A stretch of DNA of 40,580 nt from Oscillospiraceae bacterium (GCA_029225165.1 JAQXVY010000031.1:1-40580); one strand, 5' to 3'. Counted from the first letter of the stretch, positions 32,779 through 40,580 are shown. Made by a program: numbers and translations. Notes: generated by a model from the sequence alone, not told the origin.

Positions 32779-33729
32779 ATGGCAACGGAAAGAAAAAAGT
32801 TTACATTTGAAAATTTAGTTTCAATCTATTTCAGAAAGTTTTACAAAATAATTTTTACAAATCTCCTTTTTGCAGTACCTACTGTGGCTGTTGGAGTTAT
32901 TTTGTATTTTCTCACAAAACCTTTAGGTCAAATTCCATCATTGGCAATTTCAATGCTTACAGTTGTAATTTGCTATCCTCTTTACGCAGGAGTAACCCTT
33001 GTTACAAGGAATTTAGGCAGAGGTGAGGATGTAAAGGTTACGGAAAGTTTTTTCGGCGGAATTGCTGATAACTACAAAAAGTTCTTAGTCCACAGCATAA
33101 TTCTATATTTCATTTTAACAATAGGTATTTTTTCCTTTACATTTTACAGCCGAATGGCTGTGGCGTTGGGGGGAATTATGTATGTGTTGCTGATTACAAT
33201 GATACTAATTGCCCTGTGGCTTATGTTTACATTCTACTATGTTCCGCTAATGACCGTCACCTTTGACCTGTCACTAAAGAATATCTACAAAAACAGCGCA
33301 CTAATGGCGTTAGGCGAACTAAAGGTAAACTTTGTAACACTTTTTTCAGTACTGATTTTCACAGCAATATGTGCCACACCTCTTATTTTTAGTGCAGGAA
33401 ACGAAGTGGCAGTTATCGTCATAACAGCAGTAATGCTTATTGCTGTCTACCCTGCGTCATATTCCCTTGTTACAGGCTTTTTCATACAGGACACAATGAT
33501 GATGATGGTTACAGGCAGGGGAGATGAAGTACACGATATTAAGAGTACAGAGGAAAAACTTGCCAAGCTACGCAACGAAACAAAGGACGACCTTGAAAAT
33601 ATTGATATTGAAAAGGTAAAAAACAGCCGTGAGGAGTACATTTTCCACAACGGTAAGATGATAAAAAGAACTACAATACTTGAAATGTTAAAGGACAAGG
33701 AAGAAGAAAAGGAGAATAACAATGAGTGA
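32779..33729 (+). CDS. Multi-pass membrane protein, paralogue of the gene at 11457
   Basis: A 316-aa protein with about six membrane segments. Shared with 11457-12290: NLLFAVP near the first helix, CYPLYAGVTLVTRN, YYVPLMTVTFDLSLKNIYKN, and tail YIFHNGKMIKR. It is longer by a charged helical stretch before that tail (EEKLAKLRNETKDDLENIDI) and by an extra acidic end. AAGGAATTTTT stands before the ATG. It overlaps the next gene by 8 bases. Function is unknown; see the finding on the pair. Confidence 0.75.
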   Translation: MATERKKFTFENLVSIYFRKFYKIIFTNLLFAVPTVAVGVILYFLTKPLGQIPSLAISMLTVVICYPLYAGVTLVTRNLGRGEDVKVTESFFGGIADNYKKFLVHSIILYFILTIGIFSFTFYSRMAVALGGIMYVLLITMILIALWLMFTFYYVPLMTVTFDLSLKNIYKNSALMALGELKVNFVTLFSVLIFTAICATPLIFSAGNEVAVIVITAVMLIAVYPASYSLVTGFFIQDTMMMMVTGRGDEVHDIKSTEEKLAKLRNETKDDLENIDIEKVKNSREEYIFHNGKMIKRTTILEMLKDKEEEKENNNE

Positions 33730-34618
33730 CAACAGAAAACCCCCTTATGATGACGACAAAACCAGAGTTTTTAACATAAAAGACAAGCTAAACGACAAAG
33801 GTCTTAATGATGACGAAAGGGATTTTTTCAGCGACGACCCTATTGAGGATATAAACACCTTTGCAACTCAAAAGATTGATTTAAGAAGTTCCTCCGCCTA
33901 TAATGACGATTTCGATATAAATTCCCACTCCCAAAAGCAGGGCGTTACATCATATAACGACGATTTTGACAATTTTAACGAAATACCGGAAAGGACTGAC
34001 AGAAATATGAACAAAAGACCTGTTAATCATAAAAAACCACCTAAAAAGAGCAAAAAGCCGGTTGTAATAGGTGTTGCCTGCGGTGCTGTTGCTATTGTCA
34101 TTGTTGTTGTAATTCTTTTGGCAAAGGGATTTTCAAACAGCAATTCACCTGTTGATACATCTACAACAACAGAGTCTACATCAGAAACAGCAGTATCCAC
34201 TTCACAGGAAAATACATCTTATGAGGATACATCCTACATTGAAACAACAGCCGAAGAAACAACAGAGCTTACCTCTGAAACAACCGAGGAAACTACAATT
34301 CCTCCAACAACAGAAAAGCCCACAATAGCAAATCTGTTTGACGCATCCTTTGCACCTTACAAGTGCATAACTCCTGACGGTGAGGTTGTGTCAGACGACT
34401 TCAATTCAGTATTAGGCGGGGACGCATCTGTATCCTTTACAAGTGACGGCTCATACAGCCTTGCTGTGGGAAGTGTTGCAAATTCCTCAGGCTCATATTC
34501 AGTTGACGGAAACTACTTAGGTATGGACGGATATTCCGGAACAGTAAACTTCGATGACGCAGGCAACCCTGTTGCAGTTATTATCGAGGTTGACGGTTAT
34601 CAGGTTTACTTCAATTAA
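33722..34618 (+). CDS. Membrane-anchored protein with Thr-rich stalk and C-terminal beta domain
   Basis: A 298-aa protein. Residues 1-115 are polar, acidic and likely disordered (DDDKTRVFNIKDKLNDKG). One membrane helix follows (VVIGVACGAVAIVIVVVILL), then about 65 residues rich in Thr, Ser and Glu as a wall-spanning stalk. The C-terminal domain (about 205-298) has regular beta text: FTSDGSYSLAVGSVANSSGS and MDGYSGTVNFDDAGNPVAVI. Orientation is probably N-terminus inside and beta domain outside. GGAG in the end of the previous gene serves as ribosome site. Family and ligand are unknown. Confidence 0.75.
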   Translation: MSDNRKPPYDDDKTRVFNIKDKLNDKGLNDDERDFFSDDPIEDINTFATQKIDLRSSSAYNDDFDINSHSQKQGVTSYNDDFDNFNEIPERTDRNMNKRPVNHKKPPKKSKKPVVIGVACGAVAIVIVVVILLAKGFSNSNSPVDTSTTTESTSETAVSTSQENTSYEDTSYIETTAEETTELTSETTEETTIPPTTEKPTIANLFDASFAPYKCITPDGEVVSDDFNSVLGGDASVSFTSDGSYSLAVGSVANSSGSYSVDGNYLGMDGYSGTVNFDDAGNPVAVIIEVDGYQVYFN

Positions 34619-34650
34619 TTGAAACGAATTAAATAGTATTAAAAACAAGC

Positions 34651-34681
34651 CCCCAATGCAGTAGCTAAAACTGCATTGGGG
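34651..34681. terminator. Terminator at the end of the long plus-strand operon
   Basis: Perfect 11-bp stem CCCCAATGCAG (34651-34661) / CTGCATTGGGG (34671-34681) followed by TTTATTTTT. It can also serve the small minus-strand gene at 34683. Confidence 0.93.
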
Positions 34682-34682
34682 T

Positions 34683-34910
34683 TTATTTTTCGATAAACCA
34701 TCTGTTGCCCTCAAGGTAGAGGTATCTTGTGTGGTTTAAAATTTGGCAGGTGTATCTCACTCCGGCACCACCGCTTTTCAGGGAACTTGCAAAGCGAATG
34801 TCGGTTATTTTGTCTATCTCAAATTTTCTGCCGTCCTCCCAGTTGATTATCAGAGGTAGCAGACTTCCGTCTTGGTCAAATTTTGCGGTTACACTAACAT
34901 ATTCCTTCAT
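34683..34910 (-). CDS. Small conserved protein downstream of dinB
   Basis: A 75-aa soluble protein: MKEYVSVTAKFDQDGSLLPL, WEDGRKFEIDKITDIRFAS, GGAGVRYTCQI, and YLYLEGNRWFIEK. The pattern suggests a small all-beta fold. GGAGGTTTAT lies just before ATG 34910; the longer frame from 34922 would lack it. It begins 11 bases after the dinB stop and is therefore in the SOS-controlled operon. I recall similar small proteins beside dinB in other clostridia, but no function is known. Confidence 0.78.
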   Translation of the reverse strand: MKEYVSVTAKFDQDGSLLPLIINWEDGRKFEIDKITDIRFASSLKSGGAGVRYTCQILNHTRYLYLEGNRWFIEK

Positions 34911-34921
34911 ATAAACCTCCA

Positions 34922-36160
34922 CTAAAAAAATCCAACAGGGTGTATAATATGGTCGTCCTTTGGGTTAAGCAAGGATAACTTTTTGTCCTTTATCAGGAAA
35001 GCCGGTCTTACAACATAATTTCCAAACCTGTTTTTCAGGGAATCAAGTGTTCTGTCAAGGTTTTCTTCCTTTATATCCCTGTCACAGTCCTGAAAAAATG
35101 AGAGCTGACAAGGTACGCTGTCGGCTACAAGCTTGCTCACCGATACACCAAGGGAGCGAATAGGCTTTTTGAAATTGTAATTTTTCCTGAAAAGTTCCAA
35201 AGCCTTGTTACGAATATCCCTTGTGTGGTTGCTAAAGGGGTTTAACTGCCCCTGTCTTGTAAAGGAAAAAAGCTGATTATCCCTTACAGTGATAGTCACA
35301 ACTCCAGCCTTAAAGCCAAGCTCTCTCATTCTCCTTGCAACGCTGTCGGAAAGTATCTGTACAATCATTTTAACATCCGAATAATCCTTCAAGTCCCTTG
35401 GTGTGGTGGTGGAGTTGCCTATTGATTTAACATCAGGGTGCTTGTCGAACTGTGCAACAGGTGAGGAGTCCATACCGTTTGCAAAGGTGTGCAAAATTTC
35501 TCCCCATTTTCCAAGGTTGCTCTTTAGTATTTCAGGACTTGTCAAAGCGATGTCACCTATGGTGTAAATACCCATTGTGTGGAGTTTTTTCTCAGTCGCC
35601 TTTCCCACATACAAAAGGTCACCGCAGGGGAGAGGCCACACCTTATTTTTGAAACCGTCCTCACCGTCAAAGTCAATTTTTGTAATTGCGTCAGGCTTTT
35701 TGTAGTCGCTTCCCAGCTTTGCAAATATTTTGTTAAAGCTTACTCCTATGCTGACGGTTATTCCAAGCTCCTCTTTAACCCTTGCGTTTATCTCCTTTGC
35801 TATCTCGTACCCCCTTTGTCCGTTGCCGGTAACATCAAGCCAAGCCTCGTCAAGACCAAAGGACTCAACTCTGTCGGTATATTCTGCATATATTCCCTTT
35901 GCAAGCTTTGAAAACCGCATATATTGGTCAAAATGAGGCTCAATAACCACAAGCTCGGGACATTTATTCTTAGCCTGCCAGATTGCTTCCCCTGTTTTTA
36001 CAAAAAATTTCTTTGCCTCTTCGTTTTTTGCAAGGATTATACCGTGTCTGTTTTCGGCATCACCGGCAACAGCCAAAGGCTTTCCTCTTAATTCAGGGTG
36101 GAGCAAAGACTCTACACTTGCGTAAAATCCGTTGCAGTCGCTGTGTAATATAGTCCTCAC
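34922..36160 (-). CDS. dinB: DNA polymerase IV (Y-family translesion polymerase)
   Basis: A 412-aa enzyme with full-length Y-family layout. Catalytic acidic residues: Asp8 in HSDCNGFYASVE, and Asp104-Glu105 in SFGLDEAWLDV. Further text: TVSIGVSFNKIFAKLGSDYKKP (palm), LPCGDLLYVGKATEKKL and the little-finger part RSLGVSVSKL. It copies past damaged bases. The promoter carries two LexA boxes, so it is DNA-damage inducible. The variant steric-gate region (GFYAS) is the usual one. The C-terminus lacks a clear beta-clamp motif that I can point to. Confidence 0.95.
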   Translation of the reverse strand: MRTILHSDCNGFYASVESLLHPELRGKPLAVAGDAENRHGIILAKNEEAKKFFVKTGEAIWQAKNKCPELVVIEPHFDQYMRFSKLAKGIYAEYTDRVESFGLDEAWLDVTGNGQRGYEIAKEINARVKEELGITVSIGVSFNKIFAKLGSDYKKPDAITKIDFDGEDGFKNKVWPLPCGDLLYVGKATEKKLHTMGIYTIGDIALTSPEILKSNLGKWGEILHTFANGMDSSPVAQFDKHPDVKSIGNSTTTPRDLKDYSDVKMIVQILSDSVARRMRELGFKAGVVTITVRDNQLFSFTRQGQLNPFSNHTRDIRNKALELFRKNYNFKKPIRSLGVSVSKLVADSVPCQLSFFQDCDRDIKEENLDRTLDSLKNRFGNYVVRPAFLIKDKKLSLLNPKDDHIIHPVGFF

Positions 36161-36194
36161 AAAATCACTCCCTATTTATAACAGATAAATCATA

Positions 36195-36206
36195 GAACAT
36201 TTGTTT
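36195..36206 (-). promoter_or_regulatory. LexA (DinR) box 2 in the dinB leader
   Basis: GAACATTTGTTT, one mismatch from a perfect GAAC-N4-GTTC box, located near the predicted transcription start. Confidence 0.8.
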
Positions 36207-36214
36207 GTAAATAT

Positions 36215-36243
36215 ATCATAGAACATTTGTTCTTTAATGTCAA
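36215..36243 (-). promoter_or_regulatory. SOS promoter of dinB with LexA box 1 in its spacer
   Basis: On the minus strand TTGACA (36238-36243), 17-base spacer, TATGAT (36215-36220). The perfect LexA box GAACATTTGTTC occupies 36221-36232, i.e. the spacer directly next to the -10, so repressor binding should block RNA polymerase. Confidence 0.9.
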
Positions 36244-36283
36244 TACCATAAATGGGACAGTGAAATTTTTATATAAAAAATAA

Positions 36284-36314
36284 GCTGTGACAAATTTCAG
36301 CAATTTGCCACAGC
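36284..36314 (-). terminator. Terminator after the phosphoglucomutase gene
   Basis: A 13-bp stem GCTGTGACAAATT (36284-36296) / AATTTGCCACAGC (36302-36314) with one mismatch, then a U-rich tail on the minus strand. Confidence 0.85.
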
Positions 36315-36360
36315 CGTTGGGTTAAATATTTAGTTTAAATATATTCAGTTTAAATTGCAA

Positions 36361-38073
36361 CTAGATACCAAGCTGTTTTTTAACATCCTCAGCCATTTTG
36401 TCGGCGATTTCAATGGACTCTTGCTCTGTTTTGCCGATAGAAGTGATGTACAGCTTAATCTTTGGCTCGGTACCGCTTGGTCGTACAATAACAGCGTCAC
36501 CGCCAAGGCAGAAGTGAAGTACATTTGACTTTGGAAGGTCAATAGGAGTAATCTTACCTGTTTCAACATCCTTTTCTTCACTCTCAAGGTAATCATAAAC
36601 AGTCTTTACATCGTGACCGTTAATTGTCTTAAGCGGGTTTTCACGAAGGTTGCTCATAATTTCCTGCATCTTCTTCATTCCGCTGGCACCGTCAAATTCA
36701 AAGGAAAGAGTAGTGTTTCTGTAGTAACCGTATTCCTTGTAAATCTCATCAATTACATTTGCAAGAGTCTTGCCCTGCTTTCTGTAATATGCGGCCATTT
36801 CGCAAATAAGCATAGATGCAACAACAGCGTCCTTATCCCTAACATAAGTACCGGAAAGGTAACCGTAGCTCTCCTCAAAACCAAAGACAAATCTTTCCTT
36901 TTCATTCTTTTCCTCAAGCTTAAGGATAACTTCACCAATATACTTAAAGCCTGTGAGAACCTTTTTAAGCTCACAGTTATACTTTTCGCAGATTTTATCA
37001 ATGAGTAGGGAAGTAACAATAGTCCTTACAACAATAGGGTTATCAGGCAAAGTACCCTTTTCTTTTCTAACGCTAAGGAGGTAGTTTGTCAGCATAATGC
37101 CTGTTTCGTTACCTGTTATGAGTCTGTATGTTCCGTTTTCGGGAACAGCAATACCAACTCTGTCAGCGTCAGGGTCAGTTGCAAGAAGTAGGTCAGGCTT
37201 AACCTTTTCGCACATATCAAGACCAAGCTGTAAAGCTTCCTTAATTTCAGGGTTAGGATACGGACAGGTTGTGAAGTTTCCGTCAGGAAGTTCCTGTTCG
37301 GGAACAATAGTAACATCCTTAATACCGATTTCGTCAAGAACTCTCCTTACAAGCTTGTTGCCTGTTCCGTTAAGAGGAGTGTAAACAACCTTAAGACCGG
37401 AGTCGGCGCAAAGTCCCTCGTTAACCTGCTGTTCCTTTACATTTGCAATGTATCTGTCATATAATTCGTCGCCTACATATTCAACAAGACCACTGTTTAA
37501 AGCCTCGTCAAGGTCCATTGTTTTAACATCTTCAAAAATATCAAGCTTTTGAATTTCGTCATAAACAAGACCGGCAGCCTTGTCGGTCATCTGACATCCG
37601 TCAGAGCCGTAAGCCTTGTAGCCGTTGTACTTAGCAGGGTTGTGAGATGCAGTAATCATAATACCTGCCTGACATTTTAACTCTCTAACCATAAATGAAA
37701 GTACAGGTGTTGGCTGAAGCTCACTTGTAATGTAAGCCTTAATGCCGTTTGCAGCAAGCACCTTTGCAGCCTCATTCATAAACAGGTCAGCCTTAATTCT
37801 GCTGTCGTGGCTAATTGCAACAGCACCACCGCCATAGGTGTTCTTAACATAGTTTGCAAGACCTTGTGTTGCCTGACGAACAACATAGATGTTCATTCTG
37901 TTTGTTCCGGCACCGATAATACCTCTTAGTCCTGCTGTACCAAATTCCAGATTTTTATAAAACTTTTCGTAAATTTCTTCTTCGTTGCCTTTAATTGATT
38001 TTAGTTCCTCAATAAGGTCTTTATCTTCGGTGGCTTTTTCGCACCATACATTATATATAGTATTAATGTCCAT
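36361..38073 (-). CDS. Phosphoglucomutase / phosphomannomutase
   Basis: A 570-aa alpha-D-phosphohexomutase. Phospho-serine loop ITASHNPAKYNGYKAYG (Ser143), metal loop ATDPDADRVGIA (Asp300, Asp302, Asp304), sugar loop GFEESYGYL, and phosphate-binding RPSGTEPKIKLY near the C-terminus. It interconverts hexose 1- and 6-phosphates, so it supplies glucose 1-phosphate for nucleotide sugars or degrades glycogen-derived sugar. Length fits the PgcA-type group (about 570-580 aa). The start is ATG 38073, with AAAGGAG ahead; the frame up to 38121 lacks a ribosome site. The gene stands alone between its promoter and terminator. Confidence 0.94.
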   Translation of the reverse strand: MDINTIYNVWCEKATEDKDLIEELKSIKGNEEEIYEKFYKNLEFGTAGLRGIIGAGTNRMNIYVVRQATQGLANYVKNTYGGGAVAISHDSRIKADLFMNEAAKVLAANGIKAYITSELQPTPVLSFMVRELKCQAGIMITASHNPAKYNGYKAYGSDGCQMTDKAAGLVYDEIQKLDIFEDVKTMDLDEALNSGLVEYVGDELYDRYIANVKEQQVNEGLCADSGLKVVYTPLNGTGNKLVRRVLDEIGIKDVTIVPEQELPDGNFTTCPYPNPEIKEALQLGLDMCEKVKPDLLLATDPDADRVGIAVPENGTYRLITGNETGIMLTNYLLSVRKEKGTLPDNPIVVRTIVTSLLIDKICEKYNCELKKVLTGFKYIGEVILKLEEKNEKERFVFGFEESYGYLSGTYVRDKDAVVASMLICEMAAYYRKQGKTLANVIDEIYKEYGYYRNTTLSFEFDGASGMKKMQEIMSNLRENPLKTINGHDVKTVYDYLESEEKDVETGKITPIDLPKSNVLHFCLGGDAVIVRPSGTEPKIKLYITSIGKTEQESIEIADKMAEDVKKQLGI

Positions 38074-38128
38074 TTCATAATCTCCTTTTGAGTGCCTTTT
38101 CCCGCAGGAATATATTCCCACAAACAGA

Positions 38129-38157
38129 AATATACCACAAAATCAAGGTGTTATCAA
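38129..38157 (-). promoter_or_regulatory. Predicted promoter of the phosphohexomutase gene
   Basis: On the minus strand TTGATA (38152-38157), 17-base spacer, TATATT (38129-38134), about 55 bases before the ATG. Confidence 0.65.
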
Positions 38158-38447
38158 TGTTTTTTTGATTTTTTATGAAATTCCAATAAAATTATTAGAT
38201 AATATGGGATTAAATATAATAAACATATTTATCGCATATTTATTCTATATTTCCTTAACAAAATAATTGCCTCCGTTATCCTGTGGGGAAAAGTGTTGCT
38301 TTATGGAATTTGTAAAATTTTATATCCCGATTTTTAGTTTTTTACCGGCTTTTATCCACTAATCCAATTTTTAGATGAATTTTGTGTAAAATTTTGGGAT
38401 GACTATAGTTTGTATATAAATTTTTATATAAAAGTTAAAATTATTTG

Positions 38448-38476
38448 TTGACATTATTGTAAGTCTGATATAAAAT
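38448..38476 (+). promoter_or_regulatory. Predicted promoter of the modular surface protein
   Basis: TTGACA (38448-38453), 17-base spacer, TAAAAT (38471-38476). It leaves a leader of about 150 bases with no riboswitch class I recognise. The rest of the 562-base gap (38074-38635) is very AT-rich and otherwise featureless. Confidence 0.65.
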
Positions 38477-38635
38477 AAAATCAGTAAATTGTTTCTTTTG
38501 GTGGTTTTCAGAGAAAGAGCATATATTTATTTTTATAATCTAACCGCTGATTGAAGCAGAATGTACGGAAGAAAATATGTAGTTTTTGTTTGGGGATTAA
38601 TTGGAACTACAAATTAAAAATATGGAGGTATATTT

Positions 38636-40580
38636 ATGAAACGAATAATATCCTTAGTATTAGCATTATTAATGCTTTCTACTATGTCAACCTTGACAGT
38701 AGCCTCGGCGGATAGTGTGGAAGCATCACCGAGTATCGTCAACGGCAAATTTTTCAGCATAGGCGACAAATTAAGAGTGACCTATTATGCAAGTTCAGAT
38801 TCCGATTGGGTTAATTTTCAGGGTTCTGTGACATATGACAAAATGGGTCTAATGCTTGAAGACTTTAGTATTCCTAACACAAATACAGGTGTTATGTATA
38901 ACACAGAGATACCGGGAACCATTTATTACTCAGGTTCTTCCATTAGTAATCCATACGACTTCACAACCGAAAAAGTTTTCTTTACAGCATCCTTTACGGT
39001 AACCGGTAACGGTGAATATAATATAGAAAACAACTGGGACATAATAAGTGACACAAATTATGATGCTATTGTTAATGATGGTGTTATTGTTGATGACAGC
39101 AGATTGTCCTGCCGATTAGAAGTAGTCCCTACTTTGACTCAGGAATCTACTACTGAAGCAACAACAGAGTATACTACAACAATTAGAAGAGATACAGTAC
39201 CGGAAACAACAGAGCCACCAAAAGATACAATACCGTCAGAAATAACAGAAACTAAGAACAATACATTATCCCCAACAACTGTAACAGGAACAAAAGCAAC
39301 TGTAACAGAGGAAACAAAGCCTGACGGCGAAACAACATTTAACGGTCAGCCTGTTAATGTAGGCGACAAGGTAACTGTTAACTACTATGTAAGCTCTGAC
39401 GAAAAGTGGGAAGATTTCCAGGGTTATGTAACATATGACAGCACAGGTGTTAAGCTTAATAAATTCACTATGCCGAATACAGAAATAGGTGTTATGTACA
39501 ACACAGCAAATCTCGGCTATATACGCTACAATGGTACTTCATACACCAATCCATATGATTTTACAACCGAAAAAGTATTCTTCACAGCAGAATTTACGGT
39601 TTTTGAAGAGGGCGACTACAATGTTGCAAACCGTTGGCAGAGAATAGATGATATCAATTCCAAAATTATTGTATCCGAAAGTAGCGAAATATACGAAGGA
39701 AACAGAATTACCTGCCGATATGAAACATTAGTTAATTCAGAGGGTACTGTTCCAACAGAAACCACAAACAACACAGTATCTTCAACAACAGCATCGGAAA
39801 CAAAAACTGTAGCCCCAACAACTGCAACAGAAACAAAAACTGTAGTTTCAACCACAGTAACAGAGGAAACAAAAGTAACTGAAACAGAAGAAACAAAGCC
39901 TGTTGGTAAATCAACATTCAACGGTCAGCCTGTTAATGTAGGCGACAAGGTAACTGTTAACTACTATGTAAGCTCTGACGAAAAGTGGGAAGACTTCCAG
40001 GGTTATGTAACATATGACAGCACAGGTGTTAAGCTTGATAAATTCAGTATGCCTAACACAAAAACAGGTGTTATGTACAGCACAAAGAATCCTGATTATA
40101 TACGCTACAACGGTACTTCATACGCCGATCCGTATGATTTTACAACCGAAAAGGTTTTCCTCTCAGCAGAATTTACAGTTCTCAAAGAGGGCGACTACAA
40201 TGTTGCAAATATATGGCAGAGAATAGATGATATCAATTCCAAAATTATTGTATCCGAAAGCAGCGGTATATACGACAATAACAGAATCACCTGCCGATAT
40301 GAAACATTAGTTAATTCACAGGGCACTGTTCCGGCAGAAACCACAAACAACACAGTAGCCCCGACAACTGCATCGGAAACAAAAACTGTAGCTCCAACAA
40401 CTGTAACAGAAACAACAGCAACCGAGGATGAGCCTACAAAGCCTGTCGGCAAATCAACATTCAACGGTCAGCCTGTTAATGTAGGCGACAAGGTAACTGT
40501 TAACTACTATGTAAGCTCTGACGAAAAGTGGGAAGATTTCCAGGGTTATGTAACATATGACAGCACAGGTGTTAAGCTTA
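38636..40580 (+). CDS. Secreted modular repeat protein with cohesin-like domains and Thr-rich linkers (runs off the window)
   Basis: The frame opens at ATG 38636 (GGAGGTATATTT before it) and is still open at 40580, giving 648 residues. A signal peptide (MKRIISLVLALLMLSTMSTL..., cut near ASA-D) is followed by four copies of a domain of about 130 residues, near 28-160, 235-360, 428-555 and from 609. Each has VGDKVTVNYYVSS, FQGYVTYDSTGVKL, GVMY, NPYDFTTEKVFFTA and a closing CRYE. Thr/Glu/Pro-rich linkers separate them. The pattern of a two-strand opening and YD after a Gly-rich turn recalls cohesin domains, but identity is not proven. Copies 2-4 are nearly the same; copy 1 diverges. The anchor, if any, lies beyond the window. 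Confidence 0.85.
   Translation, partial: MKRIISLVLALLMLSTMSTLTVASADSVEASPSIVNGKFFSIGDKLRVTYYASSDSDWVNFQGSVTYDKMGLMLEDFSIPNTNTGVMYNTEIPGTIYYSGSSISNPYDFTTEKVFFTASFTVTGNGEYNIENNWDIISDTNYDAIVNDGVIVDDSRLSCRLEVVPTLTQESTTEATTEYTTTIRRDTVPETTEPPKDTIPSEITETKNNTLSPTTVTGTKATVTEETKPDGETTFNGQPVNVGDKVTVNYYVSSDEKWEDFQGYVTYDSTGVKLNKFTMPNTEIGVMYNTANLGYIRYNGTSYTNPYDFTTEKVFFTAEFTVFEEGDYNVANRWQRIDDINSKIIVSESSEIYEGNRITCRYETLVNSEGTVPTETTNNTVSSTTASETKTVAPTTATETKTVVSTTVTEETKVTETEETKPVGKSTFNGQPVNVGDKVTVNYYVSSDEKWEDFQGYVTYDSTGVKLDKFSMPNTKTGVMYSTKNPDYIRYNGTSYADPYDFTTEKVFLSAEFTVLKEGDYNVANIWQRIDDINSKIIVSESSGIYDNNRITCRYETLVNSQGTVPAETTNNTVAPTTASETKTVAPTTVTETTATEDEPTKPVGKSTFNGQPVNVGDKVTVNYYVSSDEKWEDFQGYVTYDSTGVKL
39341..40580 (+). 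repeat. Near-identical tandem repeats in the modular surface protein gene
   Basis: The marker AACGGTCAGCCTGTTAATGT occurs at 39341, 39920 and 40463, so unit lengths are 579 and 543 bases. The domain part is almost unchanged at the DNA level; the difference comes from the Thr-rich linker, which varies in length. Confidence 0.92.

Overview
The window is AT-rich bacterial DNA with Firmicutes signatures: purine-rich Shine-Dalgarno sites before almost every gene, short intergenic gaps, many hairpin-plus-T-run terminators, a DinR/LexA-type SOS box, riboswitch-controlled ECF vitamin importers and ribitol-type teichoic acid genes. The small conserved proteins, Thr-rich linkers and secreted repeat proteins suggest a gut or rumen clostridium of the Ruminococcus/Oscillospirales type. 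That taxonomic call is inference. No tRNA, rRNA, CRISPR array, transposase, phage gene or recognisable defence system was seen.

Layout. 1-3959: end of an unidentified gene, a queuosine-precursor transporter (GTG start), a convergent lipoprotein, then a probable operon of a cytoplasmic GH13 glucosidase, a 65-aa protein and an MscS channel. 4166-7622: an aldo/keto reductase with two Fe-S motifs and a secreted beta-helix protein with exact 219-nt repeats. 7885-11226 (minus): a carbohydrate ABC importer (binding lipoprotein and two permeases, no ATPase here) with a terminator hairpin inside the operon. 11457-12290: a membrane protein with a paralogue at 32779. 12363-14215 (minus): two ECF substrate-binding proteins, folate and riboflavin, each with its own promoter, riboswitch (THF, FMN) and terminator.

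14202-23414 (minus) is a cell-surface cluster: YfhO membrane protein, PepV-like dipeptidase, DUF975-like membrane protein, family 2 glycosyltransferase, LicD, TarI, TarJ and an AlkD-like DNA glycosylase. TarI and TarJ make CDP-ribitol; LicD is the likeliest local user of it. 23531-26027 (plus): YfbR-like nucleotidase, an LCP ligase that may attach the surface polymer, and a small membrane protein. 26216-26770 (minus): HAD phosphatase.

26895-34681 (plus) is a long, tightly packed set behind a near-consensus promoter: DUF5685 protein, J-domain protein with a Cys-rich tail, ECF-S-like membrane protein, secreted SH3/Ig/lysozyme protein, ProC, SpoIIM-like membrane protein, the second member of the membrane paralogue pair, and a membrane-anchored Thr-rich protein. 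34683-38157 (minus): small protein plus SOS-regulated DinB, then a phosphoglucomutase/phosphomannomutase. The window ends inside a large secreted protein (38636 onward) built of cohesin-like modules and Thr-rich linkers; it is open at the right edge.

Most genes fall in known families. The parts that look least described are the modular repeat protein at the right edge, the lysozyme with an SH3 domain inside its catalytic domain, the DUF5685/J-protein operon, the membrane paralogue pair with a shared C-terminal motif, and several compact regulatory arrangements (promoter inside a terminator hairpin, paired riboswitches, two LexA boxes around one promoter).
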